A stretch of DNA of 64,000 nucleotides from Rubrivivax sp. (GTDB lineage Bacteria > Pseudomonadota > Gammaproteobacteria > Burkholderiales > Burkholderiaceae_C): the NCBI GenBank assembly GCA_004210455.1, contig SEFA01000021.1, positions 1-64,000 of the forward strand, written 5' to 3'. Under the pieces are notes generated by a model that saw only the letters and a list, made by a program, of their open reading frames with translations, was not told the origin of the DNA and ran no database searches. Numbering within the stretch: the first letter of the stretch is position 1; every line of letters starts with the position of its first letter. Both the position numbers and the translations under genes were made by a program. Below, piece after piece: positions 8,079 to 15,272 of this stretch.

Positions 8079-8441
8079 GCCGGAGCTGCCGGCCAACGGG
8101 CCGAGCATCACGCGGGTCGCGCCGTGGGTGAATTCCATCTGCTCGACCACCGGCGTGACCGTCAGCTTGCGGCCGTTGTCCGGCTTGGCGTTCCAGTCGA
8201 GCTTGGCGGAGGACAGGCCCTTGTCCAGGTTCTCCTGGATCTTGGCCACGGCGCCCGGGCTGGCCTTGATGCCGTCGGCGACGCGCACCGGCTGCACCTC
8301 GATGCGGCCGAAGGACTGGAAGGCCTCCGCCGGCGGCGGATTCTCGGCGGCGGAGGCCTTGATCTTGGTGGCGCAGCCCTGCAGGGCGGCAAGGCCCATC
8401 AGGCCGGCGATCGCGAAGACGCGAAGCATGTGACGACGCAT
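7374..8441 (-). CDS. In-frame fusion: truncated lipoprotein plus 4'-phosphopantetheinyl transferase
   Basis: 355-codon frame. Residues 1-23 are a lipoprotein signal peptide with lipobox LQGC. Residues 24-121 (KIKASAAENPPPAEAF to GPLAGSS) look like the N-terminal half of a small outer-membrane lipoprotein, possibly of the DUF4410 type. The half that should follow GPLAGSS is absent. From Met122 the frame is a full-length Sfp-type PPTase. The start is supported by GAGGGA about 7 nt upstream of the ATG at 8441. A lipid-anchored PPTase would be exported away from its ACP and CoA substrates, so the fused reading is probably a deletion scar, with the PPTase translated from its own ATG at 8078. It is the last gene of the APE run. 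Confidence 0.75.
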   Translation of the reverse strand: MRRHMLRVFAIAGLMGLAALQGCATKIKASAAENPPPAEAFQSFGRIEVQPVRVADGIKASPGAVAKIQENLDKGLSSAKLDWNAKPDNGRKLTVTPVVEQMEFTHGATRVMLGPLAGSSGMSAALPPFLRLALTTRTGLSGPPLAAEDLLPGERTRLAGLRHDDASERFVQGRRLLRQLTAVPPDIDAHGRSTLPSGHVNLSHSGDWLFGGACALPVGVDLEVLRPRRGDLLALARQVHGDAQCAEIERLRVLGRDADALAVFYGWWTLKEAWLKCRGRGLDFAQMRGLEFQPADDADASRADCACARVQGLGLMLAVVVDPGLTGRGLRPHDLPAEMASEHMRWQLLESRPSA

Positions 8442-8494
8442 GGAAAACTCCCTCGATATGTCGTTGGTATGGTGAAAACAGTGCGCTGGTCCGC

Positions 8495-8917
8495 TCAGCG
8501 GCGCAGCTCTTCCTGGATGTCCTTGCCCAGGTTGATCACCCAGCCGTTGTAGAGCGGATGGATCTGGGCCACGCCGTCCTTCATGCCCCACAGCAGGTCC
8601 CTGCTGGAGACATACTTGATCTGGAAGCTGGCGTCGTCGTAGGTCACCGAGACCACCGCCTCGTGCTTGCCGTTCTGCTTGTCCAGCACCAGCAGCACTT
8701 CACCGGGCTTCTCCTCGCGGACCTGCCAGGTGCGCTTGGCGCCGCCTCGGATGATGGCCTCCTTGATGGCGTCCGCGCCCGGGGCCTTGCCGGCGGCGTT
8801 GGTCACGGTCACGCGTTCCTGCTCCAGCAGCGGCGCGGGGCTGCGCGCAGCCAGGGCGCTGGGGGCGGCTGCGCCCAGCGCGGCGGCCATCATGGCGGAA
8901 ATCAACAGCTTCTTCAT
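8495..8917 (-). CDS. Small exported protein of unknown function
   Basis: 140 aa. Signal peptide MKKLLISAMMAAALGAAAPS ending at ALA-AR near residue 27. The mature domain of about 110 residues has an AIKEAIIRGGAKRTW helix, then alternating strands (GEVLLVLDKQ, EAVVSVTYDD, FQIKYVSS) and ends IHPLYNGWVINLGKDIQEEL. This architecture recurs in small periplasmic proteins of betaproteobacteria, but I know no assigned function. CAGGGAG precedes the ATG. Same strand as the APE genes and 53 bp upstream of the lipoprotein-PPTase frame. The distance to the previous gene (131 bp) is filled by an octamer repeat. Confidence 0.75.
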   Translation of the reverse strand: MKKLLISAMMAAALGAAAPSALAARSPAPLLEQERVTVTNAAGKAPGADAIKEAIIRGGAKRTWQVREEKPGEVLLVLDKQNGKHEAVVSVTYDDASFQIKYVSSRDLLWGMKDGVAQIHPLYNGWVINLGKDIQEELRR

Positions 8918-8990
8918 TCGGTACTCCCTGAATCGGACGATATGGATCAACCTCCGCGCGCGCCGTCCTGCGCGGCGCGGAGGGTCAAGC

Positions 8991-9046
8991 GGTCTGCCGG
9001 TCTGCCGGTCTGTCGGTCTGTCGGTCTGTCGGTCTGTCGGTCTGCC
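8991..9046. repeat. Octamer tandem repeat (7 x GGTCTGYC)
   Basis: Seven uninterrupted 8-bp units, in order CC, CC, TC, TC, TC, TC, CC at the last two positions. The array lies between the stop of the 9049-9519 gene and the start of the 8495-8917 gene, where both are read on the minus strand. The unit length is not a multiple of 3 and the array is non-coding. Copy-number change would alter leader length and spacing for the downstream gene. Confidence 0.9.
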
Positions 9047-9048
9047 GC

Positions 9049-9519
9049 TCAGTTGGCGACCTTGGCGTACGTGCCCTTCAACGCGACGCCGATGATCATG
9101 GCGCCGGCGTGGCACTCGAAGGTCGTGTCGCTCTTGGTCTCGTTCTTCTTGTAGTAGCTGACCATGTCGACGACGGCGTTCGCGCCTTCGCGCTTGGCGC
9201 TGTTCTGGAACTGGATCAGCGCGCTCAGCGCGGCCCACTTGCAGCCGAACTCGTCGGACTTGCCCACGCCGTTGGTCTTCTGGTTGGAGCTGTCCGTGCC
9301 CATGCGCTTCTCGACGCGCGGCGTCTTGGCGCCGGCCAGGTAGAACTTGACCGAACCGTCGAGCTTGCCTTCGGCTTCCGGCATGGCCAGCACGTCGGCC
9401 AGCGGGATGTGCAGCACCGTGTCGCGCGCCTGCGCGGCACCGGCCGCCAGGCCCAGCGCGGCGACGCCGACGGCCAGCGAGCGCTTCAGGACGAGGGCGT
9501 ACGTGTTCTTCGAGGTCAT
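9049..9519 (-). CDS. Exported protein of unknown function at the end of the APE cluster
   Basis: 156 aa. N-terminal signal peptide: KRSLAVGVAALGLAAGAAQA with cleavage before RDTVLH. The mature part starts with a short IPLADVLAMPEA helix, then strands and two cysteines (FGCKWAAL and TFECHAGA) that could form a disulfide in the periplasm, and KREGANAVVDMVSYYKK, a layout reminiscent of small secreted YbjQ/YdgH-like beta-alpha domains. Function unknown. Similar genes are sometimes labelled 'excinuclease ATPase subunit' in databases, which the sequence does not support. The ATG at 9519 follows AGAAAGGG. It lies 68 bp after apeR. Confidence 0.72.
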   Translation of the reverse strand: MTSKNTYALVLKRSLAVGVAALGLAAGAAQARDTVLHIPLADVLAMPEAEGKLDGSVKFYLAGAKTPRVEKRMGTDSSNQKTNGVGKSDEFGCKWAALSALIQFQNSAKREGANAVVDMVSYYKKNETKSDTTFECHAGAMIIGVALKGTYAKVAN

Positions 9520-9587
9520 GGGGTCCCTTTCTGGAGGACGTTGTGGTGGTGGAGGACGGTGGTGGTGCGCGGCCCGCGGTGGCGGCC

Positions 9588-10817
9588 TCAGATCCGGCGG
9601 AAGATCAGCGAGGTGTTGATGCCGCCGAACGCGAAGTTGTTGCTCATCACCAGGTCGGTCTGCAGCGCGCGACCGTCGCCGGTGAGGTAGTCCAGCTCGC
9701 CGCAGCGCGGGTCGACCTCGGTGAGGTTGAGCGTCGGGGCGAACCAGCCCTCGCGCATCATCTCGATGGTCATCCACGCTTCGAGCGCACCGCACGCGCC
9801 CAGCGTGTGGCCCATGTAGCTCTTCAGCGACGAGATCGCCACCTTGGACCCGAACACCTCGTTCGTCGCGCGCGACTCGGCCACGTCGCCGTGCTCGGTC
9901 GCGGTGCCGTGCGCGTTGACGTAGGGGATCGCCGCAGCGTCCAGGCCCGCGCTCTCCAGCGCCAGGCGCATCGCCTGCGCCATCGTCGGCGCGTTGGGCT
10001 GCGTGACGTGGCAGCCGTCGCTGTTGGTGCCGAAGCCGATCACCTCGGCCAGCATCGTCGCGCCGCGCGCCTTGGCGTGTTCGTAGTCCTCCAGCACGAA
10101 GGTGCAGGCGCCCTCGCCCAGGACCAGGCCGTCACGATGGACGTCGAACGGCCGCGGCGTCAGCGACGGGCTGTCGTTGTGCTTGACGCTGGTGGCGAAA
10201 AGCGTGTCGAAGACCGCCGCCTCGGTGGCGTCGAGTTCCTCGGCGCCGCCGGCCAGCATCGCGACCTGCTGGCCGCTGCGAACCATCTCGTAGGCGTAGC
10301 CCAGACCCTGGCTGCCGGACGTGCAGGCGCTGCTGGTCGTGACGACACGGCCGGTCAGGCCGAAGGTGACGCCGATGTTCACCGGCGCCGTGTGCGACAT
10401 CATCTTGATGTAGGTCGTGGCGTTGATGCCCTCGGTGCTCTTCTCGATGAGCATGCGGCCAAAGTCGCCGATGGCCTTGGGCGTCCCGGCCGACGAGCCG
10501 TAGGACACGCCGACCTTGCCGCCCTTGAGCACCGGATCGCCGAGCAGGCCGGCCTGCTCCAGCGCCATCTCGCTGGCACGCACCGCCATCAGCGCGACGC
10601 GGCCCATGCTGCGCGTGGTCTTGCGGTTGTAGCGGACAGGATCCAGATGGAAGGGCGCGGCAGGCACGCCGACGCGGGTGTTCAAGCCCTCGTAGAGGTC
10701 CCACTCGTCGATGTGCTGGACCGCATTGCGGCCGCTGCGCAGATGAGCGAGCACCGAGGTCCAATCGCAGCCCAACGGGCTGATCGCCCCAATGCCCGTG
10801 ACGACGACGCGCCTCAT
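9588..10817 (-). CDS. apeR: Beta-ketoacyl-ACP synthase, ApeR-type
   Basis: 409 aa FabF-like condensing enzyme. Catalytic triad visible as Cys165 in TTSSACTSGSQG, His303 in NAHGTATEHGD and His337 in SYMGHTLGACGALEA. Starts MRRVVVTGIGAISPLG and ends AFGGINTSLIFRRI, so it is complete. In studied aryl polyene systems ApeR is a second, stand-alone ketosynthase, probably for initiation or early extension, beside the ApeO-ApeC pair. The ATGA overlap with apeQ indicates coupling. Assignment as R rather than O rests on gene order (last of the N-O-P-Q-R run). Confidence 0.85.
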   Translation of the reverse strand: MRRVVVTGIGAISPLGCDWTSVLAHLRSGRNAVQHIDEWDLYEGLNTRVGVPAAPFHLDPVRYNRKTTRSMGRVALMAVRASEMALEQAGLLGDPVLKGGKVGVSYGSSAGTPKAIGDFGRMLIEKSTEGINATTYIKMMSHTAPVNIGVTFGLTGRVVTTSSACTSGSQGLGYAYEMVRSGQQVAMLAGGAEELDATEAAVFDTLFATSVKHNDSPSLTPRPFDVHRDGLVLGEGACTFVLEDYEHAKARGATMLAEVIGFGTNSDGCHVTQPNAPTMAQAMRLALESAGLDAAAIPYVNAHGTATEHGDVAESRATNEVFGSKVAISSLKSYMGHTLGACGALEAWMTIEMMREGWFAPTLNLTEVDPRCGELDYLTGDGRALQTDLVMSNNFAFGGINTSLIFRRI

Positions 10818-11560
10818 CCCACCATTCCTCCGTTGACCGAGATCACCTGCCGGGTGATGTAGGCCGCGTCCTTGCCCATCAGGAAGGCCACCGTGGCGGC
10901 CACCTCCTCCGGTGTCCCGACGCGTTGCGCCGGGATCAGCTTCATGGCTTCCTCGAGGATCCGTTCGTCCACCATCTCGGTGGCAATCAGGCCGGGCGCG
11001 ACGCAGTTCACCGTGATCTGCCGGCTGGCCAATTCGACCGCCAGCGCTTTTGTGGCGCCGATGATACCGGCCTTGCTGGCGCTGTAATTGACCTGACCCC
11101 GGTTGCCCATGACACCCGACACGGAGGCCAGCGTCACGATGCGGCCCGGCTTGCGGCGGCGCACCAGCGGCATCGTCAGCGGATGCAGCACGTTGTAGAA
11201 GGCGTCCAGGTTGGTGTGGATGACCTGGTCCCAGTCCTCGCCGCTGAGCGCCGGGAAGGCGCCGTCGCGCGCGATGCCGGCGTTGCAGACGACGCCGTAG
11301 TAGCAGCCGTGCGCCTCGACGTCGGCCAGCAGCGCGGTCGACGCGGCCTCGCGGTCGGCGACGTCGAACTGCAGCACGCGGGCCTGGCGACCCAGGGCCG
11401 TGATCTCGGCGGCGACGGCGTCGGCTTCCTCGACACGGCTGCGGCAGTGCACCACCACGTCGTAGCCGTCGCGCGCCAGGCGCAGCGCCACCGCGCGCCC
11501 GATGCCCCGGCTGGAGCCGGTCACGAGGACGGTGTCCTTGGAATCGTTGTCGTTCTTCAT
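10814..11560 (-). CDS. apeQ: 3-ketoacyl-ACP reductase, ApeQ-type (FabG-like SDR)
   Basis: 248 aa short-chain dehydrogenase. Cofactor motif TGSSRGIG at residues 14-21, NAG at 93-95, catalytic Ser146, Tyr159 and Lys163 in NYSASKAG. Ends ISVNGGMVG as FabG proteins do. It reduces the beta-keto group formed after each malonyl extension of the polyene. The 74-bp gap to apeP is the longest in the apeO-apeR stretch and is relatively AT-rich (11561-11634), so an internal promoter is possible. No clear -35/-10 pair was identified and the ribosome site is weak. Confidence 0.9.
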   Translation of the reverse strand: MKNDNDSKDTVLVTGSSRGIGRAVALRLARDGYDVVVHCRSRVEEADAVAAEITALGRQARVLQFDVADREAASTALLADVEAHGCYYGVVCNAGIARDGAFPALSGEDWDQVIHTNLDAFYNVLHPLTMPLVRRRKPGRIVTLASVSGVMGNRGQVNYSASKAGIIGATKALAVELASRQITVNCVAPGLIATEMVDERILEEAMKLIPAQRVGTPEEVAATVAFLMGKDAAYITRQVISVNGGMVG

Positions 11561-11634
11561 GAAGCTTGGTAAGCGGTCTTTTCTTGAATTCTCGTCGGGC
11601 GCGCGGAGCGCCTCTTCACGCCATCTTCACAGCA

Positions 11635-12249
11635 TCATCCTGTCGTCGCCCCGGCCAGGAAGGCCGCCGGATCCGGCGGCCCGAACACCGTGAGCTGCGC
11701 CTGGGCCAGCGGCGGCTCGTCCGGGGCCGGCGGCATGGGGCCGGCCAGGTGGAGCATGCAAGCGAACTGGCCGAGGCCGTTGTCGGCCTGGAACTCGCGC
11801 GCGATCTCGACGCGCAGCGTTTCGCCGGCCTCGAAGCGGGCGCGCGTGCTGCGGTACTTGCGGCAACCGAGCAACAGGCCGATGCGCGGCGGCTCGCCGC
11901 GCGCGCGGCCCTGCACGCCCGCCCATGCGGCCACCGCCTGCGCCATCAACTCGATGCCGATCCAGCCGCCGATGCCGGTGCCGTCGCCCTGGCTGTCGTG
12001 GAAGAGCTGGTCGCCGGTGAGCGCCGCCTCGGCGACGAGGCGGTCGCCCTCGCAGGACAGCACGCGCGTCAGCAGGCTCATGCGTCCGGCGTGAGGCACG
12101 AGGTCCGCCGCCGGCATCGGGAACACGAGGTCGAAGGCGGCGTCGGACGAATTCGACGGCGTCGACGGCGTCGACGGGATCGACGGGATCGACGGGATCG
12201 ACGGGATCGACGGGATCGACGGGATCGACGGGTTCATCGGCTCAGACAT
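11635..12249 (-). CDS. apeP: 3-hydroxyacyl-ACP dehydratase, ApeP-type, with repeat N-terminus
   Basis: 204 aa. The hotdog-fold dehydratase domain begins at about residue 45 (LVFPMPAADLVPHAGRMSLL) and includes DGTGIGGWIGIELMAQAVAAW, corresponding to the long central helix. ApeP works with ApeI to remove water after ketoreduction, giving the trans double bonds. Residues 6-32 are an insertion of Ile-Pro-Ser and Thr-Pro-Ser triplets encoded by a nonamer repeat. I would expect family members to begin close to the catalytic domain without this tail. The start overlaps the apeO stop by 8 bp. Confidence 0.82.
   Translation of the reverse strand: MSEPMNPSIPSIPSIPSIPSIPSIPSTPSTPSNSSDAAFDLVFPMPAADLVPHAGRMSLLTRVLSCEGDRLVAEAALTGDQLFHDSQGDGTGIGGWIGIELMAQAVAAWAGVQGRARGEPPRIGLLLGCRKYRSTRARFEAGETLRVEIAREFQADNGLGQFACMLHLAGPMPPAPDEPPLAQAQLTVFGPPDPAAFLAGATTG
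12152..12232. repeat. Nonamer tandem repeat in apeP 5' end
   Basis: Nine 9-bp units: TTCGACGGC, two GTCGACGGN units, then six identical ATCGACGGG units at 12179-12232 (as read on +). It encodes (Ile/Thr-Pro-Ser)n. The identical units suggest recent expansion. Unit changes keep the reading frame. Confidence 0.92.
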
Positions 12250-13444
12250 CGTGTCGGCTCAGGATCAGCGCGGCATTGCTGCCGCCGAAGGCGAAGGAGT
12301 TGCTCAGCACGTGGCGTGGCGCGCGGCCCAGGAGCTCGCCCGGCGCGGCCAGCCGGATCGCGGGCAGCGTCGGGTCGCGGCGACCATCCCACCAGTGTGG
12401 CGCGAGCCGGCCGTCCGGGTTGTCGCGCAGATGTATCCAGGCGATGGCGGCCTCCAACGCGCCGGCGGCGCCGAGCGTGTGGCCGGTCAGCGGTTTGGTC
12501 GAGCTGCACGGCAGGTCGAGCCCGAACAACGCTTCCACCGCCCGGCTCTCCATCGCGTCGTTTTGCGGCGTGGCCGTGCCGTGGAGGTTGAGGTAGTCGA
12601 TGTCGGACGGCTGCAGGCCGGCCTGCGTCAGCGCCGCATGCATGGCCGCCAGCGCGCCGGTGCCGTTGGGTTCGGGCGCCGAGATGTGATGCGCGTCCGA
12701 GGTCTCGCCCCAGCCGGACAGTCGGACCGGGCCGGGCTCGCGCGTCATCAGGAACAGCGCGGCGGCCTCGCCGATGTTGATGCCTTCGCGGCCTTCGCTC
12801 ATCGGGTTGCAGCGCGCGTCCGCGACCGAATCCAGCGCCGCGAAGCCCGCGACGGTGAAGCGGCACAGCGAGTCCGCGCCGCCGCAGACGACGGCGTCGC
12901 AGAGGCCGGCGCGCAGCAGCCGCGCGGCGCTCGCCAGCGCCTTCGCGCTGGACGAGCAGGCCGTCGAGATCACATGGCGCGGGCCGGCGGTGCCGATCTC
13001 ACGCGCGAGCATCAGCGCGGGCGCGCCGATCTCCTGCTGGCCGACGTGGAAGGACGCGGGCAATTGAGGCGTCTTGCCACCGGCATCGGCTGAAGCGATC
13101 CAGGCCTGCTCGGCTTCGCCGACGCCCGAGGTGCTGGTCCCCAGCACCACGCCGACGCGGCCCGCGCCGAAGCGCGCGATCGCCGCATCGACGGCGGGAC
13201 GGATCTGGGCGAGCGCCTCCAGCAGCAGCGCGTTGTTGCGGCTGCGCTCGGCGAGCGGGCGCGCGTCGACGGTCGGCAGCGCGGCGTTCACCGCGCCCAG
13301 GTGCAGGGAGCGCCCGGGCCAGATCGCCTCGTTCGGCGCGACGCCGCCGGGTGCGTCCGCGAAGACGCCGGCGCGCAGCGCCTCGACGCCGCTGCCCAGG
13401 GCGCAGACGACGCCCAGCTCATGCAGATAGACGGCCACGCTCAT
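12242..13444 (-). CDS. apeO: Beta-ketoacyl-ACP synthase, ApeO-type (KS partner of ApeC)
   Basis: 400 aa from the ATG at 13444 that overlaps the apeN stop as ATGA. The open frame extends far upstream, but that part is antisense-like and not coding. The triad is Cys163 in STACSSSAKAL, His288 in NLHGTATPQND and His322 in LTGHTLGAAGALEA. The C-terminus is NSFAFGGSNAALILSRHDV. In characterised APE synthases ApeO pairs with the chain-length-factor-like ApeC to form the elongating ketosynthase. Confidence 0.86.
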   Translation of the reverse strand: MSVAVYLHELGVVCALGSGVEALRAGVFADAPGGVAPNEAIWPGRSLHLGAVNAALPTVDARPLAERSRNNALLLEALAQIRPAVDAAIARFGAGRVGVVLGTSTSGVGEAEQAWIASADAGGKTPQLPASFHVGQQEIGAPALMLAREIGTAGPRHVISTACSSSAKALASAARLLRAGLCDAVVCGGADSLCRFTVAGFAALDSVADARCNPMSEGREGINIGEAAALFLMTREPGPVRLSGWGETSDAHHISAPEPNGTGALAAMHAALTQAGLQPSDIDYLNLHGTATPQNDAMESRAVEALFGLDLPCSSTKPLTGHTLGAAGALEAAIAWIHLRDNPDGRLAPHWWDGRRDPTLPAIRLAAPGELLGRAPRHVLSNSFAFGGSNAALILSRHDV

Positions 13445-14151
13445 CGGCCGGACTCCAGGGGTCGGGATTCGATCAGGAGCCGATAGTGCTCCCGCTGATT
13501 CGTGATGACGATCCGGCTGTCCCCGGCGAGGTCCCCGGAGACGGCGACATCGATGACCGGGTGGGCGAGGTCCGCGCCCGCGATCAACTCGTGGTGCTCC
13601 GGCGTCCCGCGCAGCGTCCAGCCCCGCGGCAGCGCGCCGCGCAGCGCGGCGGCCGGCCAGTAGACCAGCGTCATGTCGCGCAGCATGCGCTGCTCGTCGA
13701 CCTCGACGGGCAGGCGCGGATGGCGCTGCGTCTTCAGTTCGCGACCGTCCCACTGCATCAGCAGCACGCGCTGGCCGATCGCAAAGGCGGCCAGACGCAG
13801 GCCCTCGCGGTCGATCTCCAGTTGCACGTCCACGACCTGCGGCGCACGACCGCTGCCATCGAGCGGCGTGACCGTGAGACGCTGGCTCAGGCTCGCGTCG
13901 CGTTCGAGCAGCGCGGGCGAGAGACGCAGCATCGGCAGCGGCATCGCCTCGGTGGCCGGTGCCGGGGTCGGTGCTGCCGGCGTCGTTGCTGCCGTCGTCG
14001 TTGCCACGGCCCTCGCTGCAATCGCTCCACTCGCTGCGCTCGAAGCCGCCGACGGCGCGCGCGAGGAGGCGCAACCCGTCATCGCCACGGCGAACGCGAC
14101 GAGGAGCGACGCCTGCAGCATCCGGCGCATCTGGCGATCCATCGGGTGCAT
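13441..14151 (-). CDS. apeN: DUF3261-type lipoprotein, ApeN
   Basis: 236 aa. Lipoprotein signal with lipobox MTGC about 28 residues from the ATG at 14151, which overlaps the methyltransferase stop as TGATG. ATGs 9 and 21 bp downstream are also possible starts. Residues 30-75 are an Ala/Ser/Thr/Pro linker typical of an outer-membrane anchored protein. The mature domain is mostly beta (LTVTPLDGSG, VVDVQLEIDREGLRLAAF, VLLMQWDGRELKTQRHPRLP) with MTLVYWPAAALRGALP, in line with DUF3261. It probably acts with LolA-like ApeL and MMPL-type ApeM to move the polyene lipid to the outer membrane. Confidence 0.78.
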   Translation of the reverse strand: MHPMDRQMRRMLQASLLVAFAVAMTGCASSRAPSAASSAASGAIAARAVATTTAATTPAAPTPAPATEAMPLPMLRLSPALLERDASLSQRLTVTPLDGSGRAPQVVDVQLEIDREGLRLAAFAIGQRVLLMQWDGRELKTQRHPRLPVEVDEQRMLRDMTLVYWPAAALRGALPRGWTLRGTPEHHELIAGADLAHPVIDVAVSGDLAGDSRIVITNQREHYRLLIESRPLESGR

Positions 14152-15272
14152 CACGCCTTTGTCAACCGCATCAGGCTGTGACAGTAGCCGATGTTGTCGC
14201 GCATCGTGACCAGCTTCAGGCCGGCCTCGGCGGCCAGGCGCAGGTAGTCGCCGCTCTGGTAGACCTTGGAGTTGCCGCTGGCCATCGCGGTGAAGTATGG
14301 TGAGGTGTTGATCAGGCAGTACGCGGCGATGTCGTAGCGCTGGCGATCCCACAGCGTGTCCAGGATCAGCACCTGGCCGCCGGGCGCCAGTGCGTCGGCC
14401 ACGCGGCGGAAGATGCTGGCGATCTGCGGCTCGCCGAAGCAGCTCAGGAACTGGCTCATCCAGATGAGGTCCATGCCTTCGGGCAGCGCGGCAGCGTCGT
14501 CCAGCATGTTGCGGCCGTGGAACTTCGCGCGGTCGACGCTGCCGGCCTCGCTCAGCGTGGCACGGGCCAGTTCGAGCTGCTGGGGCAGGTCGACCAGGTT
14601 CAGCTCGAAGTCGGCGTTGTAGGCCAGCGCCGCGCGGCTGAACTTGCCGGTGTTCGCGCCGATGTCCATTACCCGCTTGGGCGCGGTGGCGAAGACGTCG
14701 GGCAGGATGTCCGGGAAGGAGGTGTCGGAATAGAAGTGGTCGAACTCGAACCAGCTCGTGCGCGCCGGCTCCTGCAGCTGCGACAGGCCTTCGTAGATCG
14801 TCGGCCACGGGCCGAGGTGGGCCAGGCCCAGCGGGCGTTCCTCGTCGAGCGAGCGTTCCAGGTCGAAGAGCCCCTGGTAGCAGACGTCCTGGACGAAGTT
14901 GATGTTGATCTGCGTGATGCGGTCGCTGATCAGGCAGTAGCCGGTCTTGTCCAGCGCCCAGCGGCCCTGCTTGAGCTCGACCACGCCGGCCGACAGGCAG
15001 GACTCCAGCGCGAGCTTGAGCGCGTAGGCGGTCCAGCGGCCGTCGGCCACCAGTTCTTCCATGCTCAGCCCGGCGTCGCCGGCGCCGGCCAGCTTCTCCA
15101 GCATGCCGCGCTTCCAGGCGTAGCGCACGCACTGGAAGACGACCGGGCCGAAGGCGATCTTCTGCGCTTCGTAGCGCGCGGCGAAGGCGCTCTGCTTGGG
15201 CGGGGAGAAGCGCTTGTCGATGGCCTCGGCGGCACCGTTCGCTGCGGTGTCCTGGGTCGGGGTCGTGGTCAT
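14151..15272 (-). CDS. SAM-dependent O-methyltransferase of the APE cluster
   Basis: 373 aa, class I methyltransferase of the plant-type O-methyltransferase kind. It has an N-terminal winged-helix dimerisation region (SMEELVADGRWTAYALKLAL, RWALDKTGYCL), then the SAM-binding motif VMDIGANTGKFSRAAL, LVDLPQQLELAR (acidic loop), DLIWMSQFLSCF and GGQVLILDTLWD. Proposed role: methylation of the aryl head hydroxyl or another position of the pigment. The start at 15272 overlaps the apeM stop as ATGA. Flanking by export genes is normal for APE clusters. The exact acceptor is not readable from sequence. Confidence 0.82.
   Translation of the reverse strand: MTTTPTQDTAANGAAEAIDKRFSPPKQSAFAARYEAQKIAFGPVVFQCVRYAWKRGMLEKLAGAGDAGLSMEELVADGRWTAYALKLALESCLSAGVVELKQGRWALDKTGYCLISDRITQININFVQDVCYQGLFDLERSLDEERPLGLAHLGPWPTIYEGLSQLQEPARTSWFEFDHFYSDTSFPDILPDVFATAPKRVMDIGANTGKFSRAALAYNADFELNLVDLPQQLELARATLSEAGSVDRAKFHGRNMLDDAAALPEGMDLIWMSQFLSCFGEPQIASIFRRVADALAPGGQVLILDTLWDRQRYDIAAYCLINTSPYFTAMASGNSKVYQSGDYLRLAAEAGLKLVTMRDNIGYCHSLMRLTKA

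Noticed and set aside
8991-9046. CRISPR array
   Set aside because: Repeat unit is 8 bp with no spacers and no cas genes. The other tandem repeats in the window are 6- or 9-mers.
10814-11560. Primary fatty acid synthesis locus (fabG/fabF)
   Set aside because: The surrounding ligase, ammonia-lyase, MMPL exporter, LolA and DUF3261 genes identify an aryl polyene cluster, not primary metabolism.
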